A stretch of DNA of 64,000 nucleotides. It comes from JADJPO01 sp046330955 (GTDB taxonomy: Bacteria; Actinomycetota; Actinomycetes; Actinomycetales; Kineosporiaceae). Both the position numbers and the translations under genes were made by a program. The notes beneath the pieces were generated by a model. The model was not told where the DNA came from. It saw nothing but the letters and a program-made list of their open reading frames with translations, and made no database searches. Shown piece after piece: positions 33,623-42,353 of this stretch (the stretch's first letter is position 1; every line of letters starts with the position of its first letter). Where the stretch lies: assembly GCA_046330955.1 (NCBI GenBank), contig JAXLRT010000016.1:62001-126000 (forward strand), read 5' to 3'.

Positions 33623-35470
33623 ATGTCCCAGGTCAGCATCTCCGGAGCCGTATCCGGGATCGATACGGCCTCCCTCATCAATTCCCTGGTCTCGGTGCAG
33701 CAGAACCAGCAGACGCTGCTCAAGACCCAACAGAGTCAGCAGCAGAAGGCCGTCGACACCCTGGGCGGGCTGATCAGCTCGCTCGGCAAGTTGTCGACCA
33801 AGGCCAAGGCCCTGACCGACACCAGCGCCTGGAAGGGTGCCTCGGCGGCGTCCAGCTCGACCGGCGTCACCGCCACCGCGACCCAGACCCGCGCTGCCAG
33901 CTTCAGTTTCGACGTCACCTCGGTCGCTCGCGCCCACACCCTGATCTCCAAGGAGTCGGTGGGCTCGCTGAGCACCAAGGTGGCCGATGGTCCGCTGTCG
34001 ATCACCAAGGACGACGGCAGCGTGGTCTCGGTGGCCACCGGCTCCGGCTCGCTGGCCGACGTCGTCGCCGCCGTCAACGCCTCGACCGCCGGCATCACCG
34101 CCTCGGCGGTGCAGACCTCGCCCGGCCAGTACCGGCTGCAGCTGAGCGCCGGCAAGACCGGGGCGAGCTCGGAGTTCAGCGTCTCGGGACTCAGCGGTTT
34201 CACGGGCACCGACATCTTGACCCAGGGTGCCGACGCCGAGATCAGCGTGGGGTCGAACCCGGACACCGCCTACACGATCACATCGGCCACCAACACCTTC
34301 GCGGACGTCGTCCCCGGCCTGTCGTTCACCGTCAGCCGGCTCGAGACCGGTGTCACCGTCTCGTCGACCGTCGACGGCAGCGCCGTGGCCGACCAGATGC
34401 AGTCGCTGGTGGACTCGGCCAACGAGGTACTCGGGGCCATCGAGACCGCGACCGCCTGGAACGCCACCACCAACTCCGGTGGCGCCCTGGTGGGTGACAG
34501 CACGGCGCGCACGCTGCAGCAGTCGCTGCTCAGCCTGGTCGGAACCGCCGGCGCGCCTGGGGTCTCGCTGAACCGCAACGGCCGGGTGACCTTCGACAAG
34601 GCGGCCTTCAACGCCGCGTTCGCCGCCGACCCCGATGCCGTCAAGGCCAAGTTCGGCGCCACCTCGTCCTTCACCGCCGCGAGCGGGGTGACCGGCCGCG
34701 CGACCTTGTCCTCGGCGACGTCGGCGACCAAGGGCGGCACCTACGCCCTGCAGATCACCACGGCGGCCAAGGCCGAGAAGTGGTCCGCCGACGGCTCGGT
34801 GGACCTGACCGGCAAGACCATCGCGATCACGCGGGGGTCGCTCACCGCGAGCTACCAGGTGGCCCCGGGCGACACCCTGGACGACATCGCCTCCCAGCTG
34901 AACTCGGCCGCCGAGTCGGCGGGCCTGACCGTTCAGGCCGGCGTGAACGGCACCACGCTCGAGTTCACGGCGACCTCGGTGGGGGCGGCCTCGGCCTTCA
35001 CCACCACCGTGGACGGCACCCCGCAGACCCGCGCGGTGACCGGGACGGACGTCGCCGGCACCATCGCCGGGCAGCCGGCCCAGAGCAACGGCACCCTGCT
35101 CACCCTGGTCAACGGCACGGGGGGCGCGGTCGGGCTGTCGGTCGACACCTCCTTCAGCGTCACCGATGTGACCGACTCGGGCGGCGCCGTCGGGTCGGTG
35201 ACCTACACGCCCGGGCTCGCCCAGCGCTTCGTCGAACTGGTCCAGCAGCAAACCGCCACCGGCACCGGCATTCTCAGCTCCGCCAAGAGCGGTCGCGAGA
35301 GCGCCGTCAAGTCGCTGCAGAACCAGATCGACGACTGGGACGGCCGGTTGACGTCCTATCGGGCCTCGCTGCAGGCGCAGTTCACCGCCATGGAGACCAC
35401 CCTGGCGGCGTTGAAGACCCAGTCCAGCTTCCTGAGCAGCTACGGCAGCACCTCCTCGTCGTCCGGCTAG
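33623..35470 (+). CDS. fliD: Flagellar filament cap protein
   Basis: This 615-residue cap protein sits at the filament tip and folds arriving flagellin. The FliD N-terminal pattern is clear: MSQVSISGAVSGIDTASLIN, then QTLLKTQQSQQQKAVDTLGG. The C-terminal domain contains TPGLAQRFVELVQQQT and a long helix ending in DDWDGRLTSYRASLQAQFTA. Between them are Ser/Thr-rich beta domains, with a second FliD_C-like block near 380-480. It starts at ATG with CCAGGAGG upstream and leads the fliD-fliS-fliT set. Confidence 0.93.
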   Translation: MSQVSISGAVSGIDTASLINSLVSVQQNQQTLLKTQQSQQQKAVDTLGGLISSLGKLSTKAKALTDTSAWKGASAASSSTGVTATATQTRAASFSFDVTSVARAHTLISKESVGSLSTKVADGPLSITKDDGSVVSVATGSGSLADVVAAVNASTAGITASAVQTSPGQYRLQLSAGKTGASSEFSVSGLSGFTGTDILTQGADAEISVGSNPDTAYTITSATNTFADVVPGLSFTVSRLETGVTVSSTVDGSAVADQMQSLVDSANEVLGAIETATAWNATTNSGGALVGDSTARTLQQSLLSLVGTAGAPGVSLNRNGRVTFDKAAFNAAFAADPDAVKAKFGATSSFTAASGVTGRATLSSATSATKGGTYALQITTAAKAEKWSADGSVDLTGKTIAITRGSLTASYQVAPGDTLDDIASQLNSAAESAGLTVQAGVNGTTLEFTATSVGAASAFTTTVDGTPQTRAVTGTDVAGTIAGQPAQSNGTLLTLVNGTGGAVGLSVDTSFSVTDVTDSGGAVGSVTYTPGLAQRFVELVQQQTATGTGILSSAKSGRESAVKSLQNQIDDWDGRLTSYRASLQAQFTAMETTLAALKTQSSFLSSYGSTSSSSG

Positions 35471-35573
35471 CCCGAGCCGCGACGAGACCCTGCGGGGCAG
35501 GACAACCCCATCGGCGTACTCAGGCCGGACAACGCACGTCCGACGTAACCAACAAGGCTGAGGAGGTGGGGGC

Positions 35574-36014
35574 ATGTCGTACGCACTCGCACACGCACAG
35601 GCGCGCTATGCCTCCGACGCCTCGCAGACGGTCTCGCCGGCGCGGTTGCTGACCATGCTCTACGACCGGCTCGTGGTCGACCTGAACATCGCCCACGATG
35701 CCATGCTGCGGGGCGACATCGCGATGACCGGCGAGCGGCTGAGTCACGCCAGCGACATCATCCTCGAGCTGCACGCCACGCTCGACACCGACATCTGGCC
35801 CCAGGGCGAGTCCCTGGCGGCGCTGTACCTGTGGCTGGTCCAGGAGCTCATCCAGGCCCGGCTGCACCACGACCCCCAGCGAGTGGCCACCTGTCGAGAC
35901 ATGGTGGTCCCGCTGCGAGACGCCTGGCATGTCGCCAGCGGGGGTGCCCCGCCCCGTGCGGGCACCGAGGAACACCGAGCGCAGGGAGGCGCTGTACAGG
36001 GAGGCGCCACATGA
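35574..36014 (+). CDS. fliS: Flagellin export chaperone FliS
   Basis: This 146-residue helical-bundle chaperone binds the C-terminus of flagellin and prevents early polymerisation. The FliS pattern is SYALAHAQARYASDASQTVS, SPARLLTMLYDRLVVDLNIA and LYLWLVQELIQARLHHD. The last roughly 25 residues, from GGAPPRAGTEE, are extra. It follows fliD at a 103-bp distance with GAGGAGGTGG before the ATG and overlaps the next gene. Confidence 0.93.
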   Translation: MSYALAHAQARYASDASQTVSPARLLTMLYDRLVVDLNIAHDAMLRGDIAMTGERLSHASDIILELHATLDTDIWPQGESLAALYLWLVQELIQARLHHDPQRVATCRDMVVPLRDAWHVASGGAPPRAGTEEHRAQGGAVQGGAT

Positions 36015-36313
36015 CGCCGACGTGGATCGACTATCTGGACGCCGTCGAGGCCGCTGCTCTCGACATCAAGGCCAGCCTGCTCGAGGGGCGTGCCCCGCAG
36101 ATGCCGGCCCTGGACCTGCCCGAAGGACCTCCGCCCGCCGCCCAGGAACCGCGGCGGACCGCCGTGGCCGCGCTGCTCGAGCAGGTGAGCATGATGCTCG
36201 GCGAGCACCGCGACGCCGTCACCGAGCGGCTGGCCACGCTGCCCCGGCAGCAGGTGCGCAGCACCGGCTACGACATGGTGCACGCCGGAGCGGCGCTCGA
36301 CGTCATGAGCTGA
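36011..36313 (+). CDS. FliT-like small protein
   Basis: This 100-residue, mainly helical protein has no clear motif. It begins MTPTWIDYLDAVEAAALDIK and overlaps fliS as ATGA. FliT, the chaperone for FliD, occupies this position in many flagellar clusters and has similar size, so a FliT role is likely by position rather than by sequence. Confidence 0.6.
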   Translation: MTPTWIDYLDAVEAAALDIKASLLEGRAPQMPALDLPEGPPPAAQEPRRTAVAALLEQVSMMLGEHRDAVTERLATLPRQQVRSTGYDMVHAGAALDVMS

Positions 36314-36377
36314 CGCTGCACACGGCAGATGAGCCGATCGGGTGAAGCGGGCGGCCCGGTGAGCCGATGAGAACCCG

Positions 36378-37724
36378 GTGAGCCGCACCCGACACCGCAC
36401 CCAGCCCCGGACCCGCCGTCCGCTGCTGGCCGCCACCATGATCGTCAAGAACGAGGCGGAGAACCTGCCGCACATCCTGGCCAGCATTGCCGGGGTGGTC
36501 GACGAGGTGGTGGTCTACGACACCGGGTCCACCGACGACACGGTCGCCATCGCCCGCGCCGCCGGCTGCCGGGTGCACCTGGGGTACTGGGACGACGACT
36601 TCTCACGGGCCCGCAATGCCGCACTGGAGTTGGCCCGCGCCGAGTGGATCCTGGTGGTCGACGGCGACGACCGGCTGGTGGGCAACGGCCCGGCGTTGCG
36701 GGCCTACCTCAGTGGCGACACCGGTGCCTTCCCCGGCGCCCCGCCCGCCCGGGCCATCGACTTCATCCAGCTGCGGGTGCTCAACGTCTCGGCCAGCGAC
36801 GAGGAGCGCCACAGCCTGCTCTCGTTGCGGATCGCCCGGCGTGATCGGGTGCGCTGGCACGGCCGGGTGCACGAGATGCTGCAGGTGCACGGCAACGCAC
36901 CGGGTACCGGACGCACCCTGTTGCTGGCACCCCAGGTGCTGCACATCCGCCACAGCGGGTACAACGACGAGGCGCTGCGGCGCGAGAAGGGCAAGCGCAA
37001 CCTGGCCCTGGCCCAGGCTCAGGTGGACGACCTGGTGACCGGCCTGGACGGATCCGGCGAGCAGGACCCGGCCGCGGCGAGCCGCGCCGTCCTCGATCTC
37101 GGCCGGTCCCTGCTCATGGTGGGGCGCCGGCAGGAGGCCGTCGAGGCCTTCGAGACCGTTCGTGAGATCGCGGCCGGCGGGGTGCTGCAGGCCCAGGCGG
37201 TGGCGCTGCTGGCCCAGACCCTGCTCGACAACGGGGGTCACGACGAGGCGGCCCTGTGCCTGGTCGACGAGCTGCGCCGGGGCGGGTGCGCGAGCACCCA
37301 GTTCTGCGACTGGCTCGCCGCCCAGGGGCTGGCGCGCACCGGACGGCGCGCCGAGGCCCTCGAGCTGTTGCGCGGGATCGACGACGTCGTCGAACCGGTG
37401 GGCAACCGGCTCACCCTCGAGCCGGTGATGCTGGCCCGGGTGATCTACGCCGGCGCCGAGGGTCTGATCGAGGAGGCCGGCGAGGTCCTGGCCGACTGCC
37501 TGGCGCAATTCGGGCCGCACTACGACAACGCCGCGTTCCTGCTGCGGTTGTGGCGTGGCCGCGAGGCTGCCCTGGCGGCCCGGCTCGCCGCGTCGTCCGG
37601 CGCCTTCGTGGCCGACCTGCTCGCCGCACTGCGCCGAGTGGGTGAGGCCGGCGCCCACGTCGCCGACCTGGTCGACACCCTTTCGGCCGCAGCCGATCCG
37701 GTACCCGCCGACGCCATCGGGTGA
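36378..37724 (+). CDS. Family 2 glycosyltransferase with C-terminal TPR-like repeats
   Basis: This is a 448-residue protein. Residues 15-130 are a GT-A glycosyltransferase: LLAATMIVKNEAENLPHILA, VYDTGSTDDTVAIARAAGC and ARAEWILVVDGDDRL. The Asp-Gly-Asp-Asp stretch should bind the metal and nucleotide sugar. Residues 215-440 are helical and resemble TPR repeats (RSLLMVGRRQEAVEAFETVR). Such enzymes within flagellar loci commonly glycosylate flagellin, and this one directly follows the filament genes. The target is inferred. The GTG start lies in the second copy of a 12-bp direct repeat CCCGGTGAGCCG (36355 and 36374). The first copy also has a GTG but meets a stop after three codons. Confidence 0.82.
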   Translation: MSRTRHRTQPRTRRPLLAATMIVKNEAENLPHILASIAGVVDEVVVYDTGSTDDTVAIARAAGCRVHLGYWDDDFSRARNAALELARAEWILVVDGDDRLVGNGPALRAYLSGDTGAFPGAPPARAIDFIQLRVLNVSASDEERHSLLSLRIARRDRVRWHGRVHEMLQVHGNAPGTGRTLLLAPQVLHIRHSGYNDEALRREKGKRNLALAQAQVDDLVTGLDGSGEQDPAAASRAVLDLGRSLLMVGRRQEAVEAFETVREIAAGGVLQAQAVALLAQTLLDNGGHDEAALCLVDELRRGGCASTQFCDWLAAQGLARTGRRAEALELLRGIDDVVEPVGNRLTLEPVMLARVIYAGAEGLIEEAGEVLADCLAQFGPHYDNAAFLLRLWRGREAALAARLAASSGAFVADLLAALRRVGEAGAHVADLVDTLSAAADPVPADAIG

Positions 37725-37937
37725 GGTCGACACCCAGCGTGAACGACCCGGCACCACCGGCTGGGCCGGACGGCGGACAGTCCCCCTGGTCAGCCCCGGA
37801 TTCCTTCAGCGTGAACGGCTCCCGGACGAGGTCATAGGCAGAGCACGGACCGCTCTGCAGCGCCACGGAACGGCGCACCGCATGACACGACGCCTACGGC
37901 GATCACGCAGGTGACCGCTCGGGGACAAGGGGTCCAG
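37725..37937 (+). promoter_or_regulatory. Leader region of the flgB operon
   Basis: This 213-bp gap comes before the long rightward flagellar string. It contains no clear sigma-28 element. The 11-bp sequence CAGCGTGAACG occurs at 37735-37745 and again at 37807-37817, a possible regulator site. The promoter is not identified. Confidence 0.3.
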
Positions 37938-38285
37938 ATGCTCGACGACGTCTCGATCAGCACGCTGCACGCAGCTCTCAACGGACTGTCGGCCCGCCAG
38001 CGGGCGCTCAGCGACGACATCGCCAATGTCAACACACCGTACTTCCGCGCCCGCTCGGTCAGTTTCGAGGGCGACCTGAAGAACGCGCTGGCCGATGGCA
38101 GCAACCCGTTGGAGACCCGACCCCAGGTCGAGTACTCCAACGCTCCCGGCGGGTTGACGGGCAACAACGTGAACCTGGCCGACACCGTGGTCGCCGCGAT
38201 GAACACCCAACTCGCCTACGAGCTCGCGGTACGCGCCACCGGCGACCGGTTCTCGCTCTACCGCAGCGCCGTCCGGGGGGCCTGA
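37938..38285 (+). CDS. flgB: Flagellar basal-body rod protein FlgB
   Basis: This 115-residue proximal rod protein has the axial signature LHAALNGLSARQRALSDDIA then NVNTPYFRARSV, and a C-terminal helix with MNTQLAYELAVRATGDRF. The ATG at 37938 follows AAGGGG. It starts the hook-basal body string; flgC follows within 6 bp. Confidence 0.95.
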   Translation: MLDDVSISTLHAALNGLSARQRALSDDIANVNTPYFRARSVSFEGDLKNALADGSNPLETRPQVEYSNAPGGLTGNNVNLADTVVAAMNTQLAYELAVRATGDRFSLYRSAVRGA

Positions 38286-38290
38286 TCATC

Positions 38291-38686
38291 ATGTTCGAGG
38301 CCCTGGGGATCAGCGGAACCTCGATGAACGTCCACCAGACCTGGATGGACGCCATCTCGGACAACATCGCCAACATCAACACGGTGCGCCCCACCAGCGA
38401 GGAGGCGTTCCGCGCCCGGTACGTGCTGGCGCAGTCCCTCGAGGACGGCGGCGTCGGCAGCGGCGTGGGCGTGCGCGGCATCGAGCTGGGCAACGTCGAG
38501 GGCCGCCTGGTCTACTCCCCCGACCACCCGATGGCCGATGAGAACGGCATGGTCCGGCTGCCGGACGTCGATCTGGGCGAGCAGATGACCACCATGGTCA
38601 TGGCACAGCGGGGCTACCAGGCCAGCGCGTCGAACCTGACCCGCGTCAAGGCCTGTTACGACGCCGCGATCGCGATGGGCCGCTGA
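38291..38686 (+). CDS. flgC: Flagellar basal-body rod protein FlgC
   Basis: This 131-residue rod protein starts MFEALGISGTSMNVHQTWMD. It has AISDNIANINT and the C-terminal MTTMVMAQRGYQASASNLTR. Its stop overlaps the fliE start by one base. Confidence 0.96.
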   Translation: MFEALGISGTSMNVHQTWMDAISDNIANINTVRPTSEEAFRARYVLAQSLEDGGVGSGVGVRGIELGNVEGRLVYSPDHPMADENGMVRLPDVDLGEQMTTMVMAQRGYQASASNLTRVKACYDAAIAMGR

Positions 38687-39048
38687 TGGCCGTCAGCGGC
38701 ATCGGTGGGGTGAGCGCCGCCAACCTCGACCGCATCAGCCGGATCTACCAGCGGCAGGCCGCCGAGATCACCTCGACCTCGCCCTCCTCGCCCGCCGGAC
38801 GGGTGGCCGAGGCAGCGGCCAACCGGGGCGCCGACTTCGGGCAGGCGGTCTCGAACGGCATCAGCTCGCTGGAGTCGATGGACCGCACCGCCGCCGGCAA
38901 GGCGGTACAGGCGGCCACCGGTGACCTCACCGACGTGCACGACTACGTCATCGCCGCGACCCAGATGCAGACCGCCACCGAGATCACGACGACGGTGCGC
39001 AACAAGGCTCTCGAGGCCTTCAACGAGATCATGAGGATGCCGCTGTGA
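38686..39048 (+). CDS. fliE: Flagellar hook-basal body protein FliE
   Basis: This 120-residue adapter lies between the MS ring and rod. The C-terminal half is typical: AVQAATGDLTDVHDYVIAAT then NKALEAFNEIMRMPL. The N-terminal 40 residues are variable, as in other FliE. It overlaps fliF by four bases (GTGA). Confidence 0.92.
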   Translation: MAVSGIGGVSAANLDRISRIYQRQAAEITSTSPSSPAGRVAEAAANRGADFGQAVSNGISSLESMDRTAAGKAVQAATGDLTDVHDYVIAATQMQTATEITTTVRNKALEAFNEIMRMPL

Positions 39049-40670
39049 ACGCTCGCATGAACCAGGCCATGGGGCGCGCCAAGGGGTTTGCCGGCGGCTT
39101 CACGCCGGGCCAGCGCGGCATCATCCTGGTGGCGGCACTGGGGCTGATCCTGGGTGCGATCGCCCTGACCCGGTGGGTCTCCCAGCCCACCTGGACGCCG
39201 CTGTTCGGTGAGACCTCCAGCGCGGACACCCAGAAGATCGTCGAGGAACTGCAGGCCGAGGGCGCCCAGTACAAGCTGGGCGGCAACGGCAACACCGTGA
39301 TGGTGCCGCAGTCCCAGCTCTACGCCCTGCGGGTGTCGGTTGGTGCCAAGGGGTTGCCGTCCACCACCTCTCAGTCCAGCAGCTGGGCGATCTTCGATCA
39401 GCAGGGCATGACCGCGACCGAGATTCAGCAGAACGCCGCCTACCAGCGAGCGATCGAGGGCGACCTGGCCAAGACCCTGCAGGCCATCGCCGGTGTGAAT
39501 ACCGCCATCGTGAAGCTGGCCATCCCCAAGGACAGCGTGTTCGTCACCGAGAAGGACAAGACCACGGCGTCCGTGCTGCTCTCGCTGGCGCCGGGCACGA
39601 CCCTGAGCAAGAGCCAGGTGCGATCGGTGACCAACCTGGTCGCGACCAGCGTGCCGGGGCTGCTCACCGAGAACGTCGCCGTCAGCGACGGCAACGGCAC
39701 CCTGCTCACCGCGCCGAACGACGGCAGCGGTGGGGCGGCGGCGTCCAACGCCAACGACACCGACGAGCAGACCGCGCAGTTCGAGGACCGGGTGGCCGCC
39801 AAGACCCAGCAGATGCTCGACCAGGTGCTCGGTGCCGGTAGCGCCGTGGTGCAGGTCAGCGCCTCCCTCGACTTCGACGCCAAGCACTCCACGACCGAGA
39901 GCTACCTGCCCTCGCCGGTGCTGCCGCTCAACGAGCAGACCTCGCGCGAGGCGTACAACCCCGGGCCGGGCGGTGTGGGCGGACTGCTGGGCGTGATCAC
40001 CCCCAGCCCGCTGTCCAGCGCCCTGGGTACCGGGCAGTACTACAAGGACAGCACGACCCGGAACAACGGGGTCGGCAAGTCCATCGTCGAGGCGGAGTCC
40101 GCCCCCGGCGCCGTGAAGCGGCTGAGCGTGGCCGTGGCACTGGACTCCAGCGCGGCGGGCGGCGTCGACCCCGCCACGGTGCAGGCCCTGGTGGCCAGTG
40201 CCGTGGGGATCGACAGCACCCGGGGTGACGTGGTTCAGGTCAACGCGGTGCCGTTCAACAAGGCGGCCGCCGAGAAGACCGCCAAGGAGCTGGCGAAGGC
40301 CGAGGCCGCAGCCAAGACCGCCGGCTACATCGACATGGGCAAGAAGGGCGGCCTGGGCCTGCTCATCGTGGTCGTGGCCGTGGTGCTGATGCTGAAGCAG
40401 CGCAAGGCCAAGGACGCCACCGTGGATGCCACCGCGACCGATCTGCCCGATGGCCTGCTGGTGCCGTCCCGGATCGAGGCCATCGGTGGGGACCGGATGC
40501 GTGAGCTCGGTGCGGCCCCGGCCGGTGAGGGCGACGCGCCCGAGCAGGAGGTGCTCAACCCGATCCTCGAGCGCGAGCGACTGCGTGAAGAGGTCGCCTC
40601 GTTCGTCGACAGCCAGCCCGATGACATCGCCCAGCTGGTTCAGGGCTGGCTCGAGCAGCGGAGCAACTGA
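39045..40670 (+). CDS. fliF: Flagellar MS-ring protein FliF
   Basis: This 541-residue ring protein has an N-terminal membrane helix at about 25-45 (GIILVAALGLILGAIALT). The ring-building domains include WTPLFGETSSADTQKIVEEL and RAIEGDLAKTLQAIAGVNTA. A second membrane helix near 445-460 (GLGLLIVVVAVVLMLKQ) follows. The C-terminal FliG-binding tail ends DDIAQLVQGWLEQRSN. The start is GTG within the fliE end. Confidence 0.96.
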   Translation: MNARMNQAMGRAKGFAGGFTPGQRGIILVAALGLILGAIALTRWVSQPTWTPLFGETSSADTQKIVEELQAEGAQYKLGGNGNTVMVPQSQLYALRVSVGAKGLPSTTSQSSSWAIFDQQGMTATEIQQNAAYQRAIEGDLAKTLQAIAGVNTAIVKLAIPKDSVFVTEKDKTTASVLLSLAPGTTLSKSQVRSVTNLVATSVPGLLTENVAVSDGNGTLLTAPNDGSGGAAASNANDTDEQTAQFEDRVAAKTQQMLDQVLGAGSAVVQVSASLDFDAKHSTTESYLPSPVLPLNEQTSREAYNPGPGGVGGLLGVITPSPLSSALGTGQYYKDSTTRNNGVGKSIVEAESAPGAVKRLSVAVALDSSAAGGVDPATVQALVASAVGIDSTRGDVVQVNAVPFNKAAAEKTAKELAKAEAAAKTAGYIDMGKKGGLGLLIVVVAVVLMLKQRKAKDATVDATATDLPDGLLVPSRIEAIGGDRMRELGAAPAGEGDAPEQEVLNPILERERLREEVASFVDSQPDDIAQLVQGWLEQRSN

Positions 40671-40672
40671 CG

Positions 40673-41689
40673 ATGACCGTTGCCACCGTGGGGCTGACGG
40701 GATTGCGCAAGGCCGCGATCCTGCTGGTGCAGCTCGGCAAGGAGCGCGCCTCCAAGGTGCTCGCCATGCTGCCCGACCAGATGGTCGAGGACCTCACCGC
40801 AGAGATCGTGCGGCTGCGCGACGTCTCGGTGGACGACGCCAGCGCCGTCCTGAGCGAGGCGCACGAGACGCTGCACTCCACCGAGACCGCCGGCCGGGGC
40901 GGCCTGGATCTGGCCAAGGCGCTGCTCGCCGAGAGCCTGGGCCGGGAGCGCGCCGAAGAGATCATGGAGCGGCTCGGCGCCACGCTGGCCGAGATGCCGT
41001 TCGAGTCGATGCGCAAATCCGATGCGCGGCAGCTGATCACGTTCCTGGGCGACGAACACCCGCAGACCATCGCGCTCGTGCTGGCGCACCTGTCGCCGCA
41101 GCAGTCGGCCCTGGTGCTGTCCGGATTCGATCAGGGCGCCCAGGCGGACATCGCCCACCGGATCGCGTGTATGGAGCGGGCCTCGCCGGACGTCATCCGG
41201 CTGATCGAGCGCGAGCTCGACCGGCGCATGTCCACCGTCATCGGGCCGCAGGAGCTGTCGTCCGTCGGTGGTGTGGGGCCGTTGGTGGCCATCATCAACC
41301 GGGCCGACCGAGGCACCGAGCGCATGATCCTGGAAGGCCTGGAGACCCTCAGTCCCGAACTGGCCGAACAGGTTCGGGCGCAGATGTTCATCTTCGAGGA
41401 CATCGTCACGCTCGACGACAAGGCCATCCAGCTGGTGTTGCGCAACGTCGAGAGCTCCTCGCTCGCGTTGGCGCTCAAGGGCACCAGCGCGGCGGTGCGC
41501 GAGAAGATCATGCGCAACCTGTCGACCCGTGCGGCCGAGAACCTCGCCGAGGAGATCGAGCTGCTCGGTCCCAAGCGGTTGTCCGAGGTCGAGGAGGCCC
41601 AGGCCAAGATCGTCACCGAGATCCGTGCGCTCGAGCAGTCCGGCCAGATCGTCATCATGCGGGGCAACGATGAAGCCCTCGTCGAGTAG
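40673..41689 (+). CDS. fliG: Flagellar motor switch protein FliG
   Basis: This 338-residue rotor protein starts LTGLRKAAILLVQLGKERAS. It contains the middle-domain EHPQTIALVLAHLSPQQSAL and the C-terminal torque helix region MFIFEDIVTLDDKAIQLVLR with charged residues that face MotA. It sits 2 bp after fliF. Confidence 0.97.
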   Translation: MTVATVGLTGLRKAAILLVQLGKERASKVLAMLPDQMVEDLTAEIVRLRDVSVDDASAVLSEAHETLHSTETAGRGGLDLAKALLAESLGRERAEEIMERLGATLAEMPFESMRKSDARQLITFLGDEHPQTIALVLAHLSPQQSALVLSGFDQGAQADIAHRIACMERASPDVIRLIERELDRRMSTVIGPQELSSVGGVGPLVAIINRADRGTERMILEGLETLSPELAEQVRAQMFIFEDIVTLDDKAIQLVLRNVESSSLALALKGTSAAVREKIMRNLSTRAAENLAEEIELLGPKRLSEVEEAQAKIVTEIRALEQSGQIVIMRGNDEALVE

Positions 41690-42353
41690 CCCCGATCGGC
41701 ACGAGCCCACGGTGCGCGCGATGAACTTCGATCGCCCGCTGGTGCCGGGGGTCGGCGGCATGGCCTGGATCGATCCGGAGATCGAACGGCTGGTGCACCA
41801 GGCCATGGAACGCGGCCGCGATGCCGGTCGCGCCCAGGGGTACGCCGCCGGGTGGGCCCAGGGACGGCGAGCCGCGGCCGAGGCGGAGGCCGCCGAGAGC
41901 GCCCGCCGGGCCGAGCTGGTCGCTGCCGAGCGGGCTGCGGAGGCGGCACGGATCCGCGCCGTGCTCGACCAGCTCGCCCAGGCCGTGCTCACGCTCGACC
42001 GCACCGTGCACCCGGCGTGGGTCCAGGTGGCCGACGTGCTCACCGACGGGGCGCTGGCCATCGCCCGGGCCGTGCTCGACCGCGAGCTGGCGTCGGTGAC
42101 CCCGCCCGTGCTGGACGGCGTCCGGACCGCCGTCCGGTTGCTCGCCGACGGTGGGCAGCCGGTGGCGTTGCGCATGCACCCGGCGGACGCGGCCGAGGTG
42201 GCCGCACTCGTCGGGGAACTGCCCGAGGGGGTGCGGATCGTGGCGGACGCCGAGGTGTCGCTCGGCGATGTCCTGGCGCTCACCCCCGCGCAGCGACTGC
42301 TGGTGTCGCTGCCGCAGGCGATCGCCGCGGCCGAGGAGGTGCTGCGCGGGTGA
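41670..42353 (+). CDS. fliH: Flagellar assembly protein FliH
   Basis: This protein of 227 residues (210 if started at ATG 41721) is the regulator and stator of the FliI ATPase. It has a charged Ala/Arg/Glu helix with repeated glycines (GRDAGRAQGYAAGWAQGRR) and a C-terminal domain with ALRMHPADAAEVAALVGELP, as in FliH/YscL. The ATG at 41670 overlaps fliG out of frame and has a GCGGGG before it; ATG 41721 lacks a good site. It overlaps fliI as GTGA. Confidence 0.85.
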   Translation: MKPSSSSPDRHEPTVRAMNFDRPLVPGVGGMAWIDPEIERLVHQAMERGRDAGRAQGYAAGWAQGRRAAAEAEAAESARRAELVAAERAAEAARIRAVLDQLAQAVLTLDRTVHPAWVQVADVLTDGALAIARAVLDRELASVTPPVLDGVRTAVRLLADGGQPVALRMHPADAAEVAALVGELPEGVRIVADAEVSLGDVLALTPAQRLLVSLPQAIAAAEEVLRG

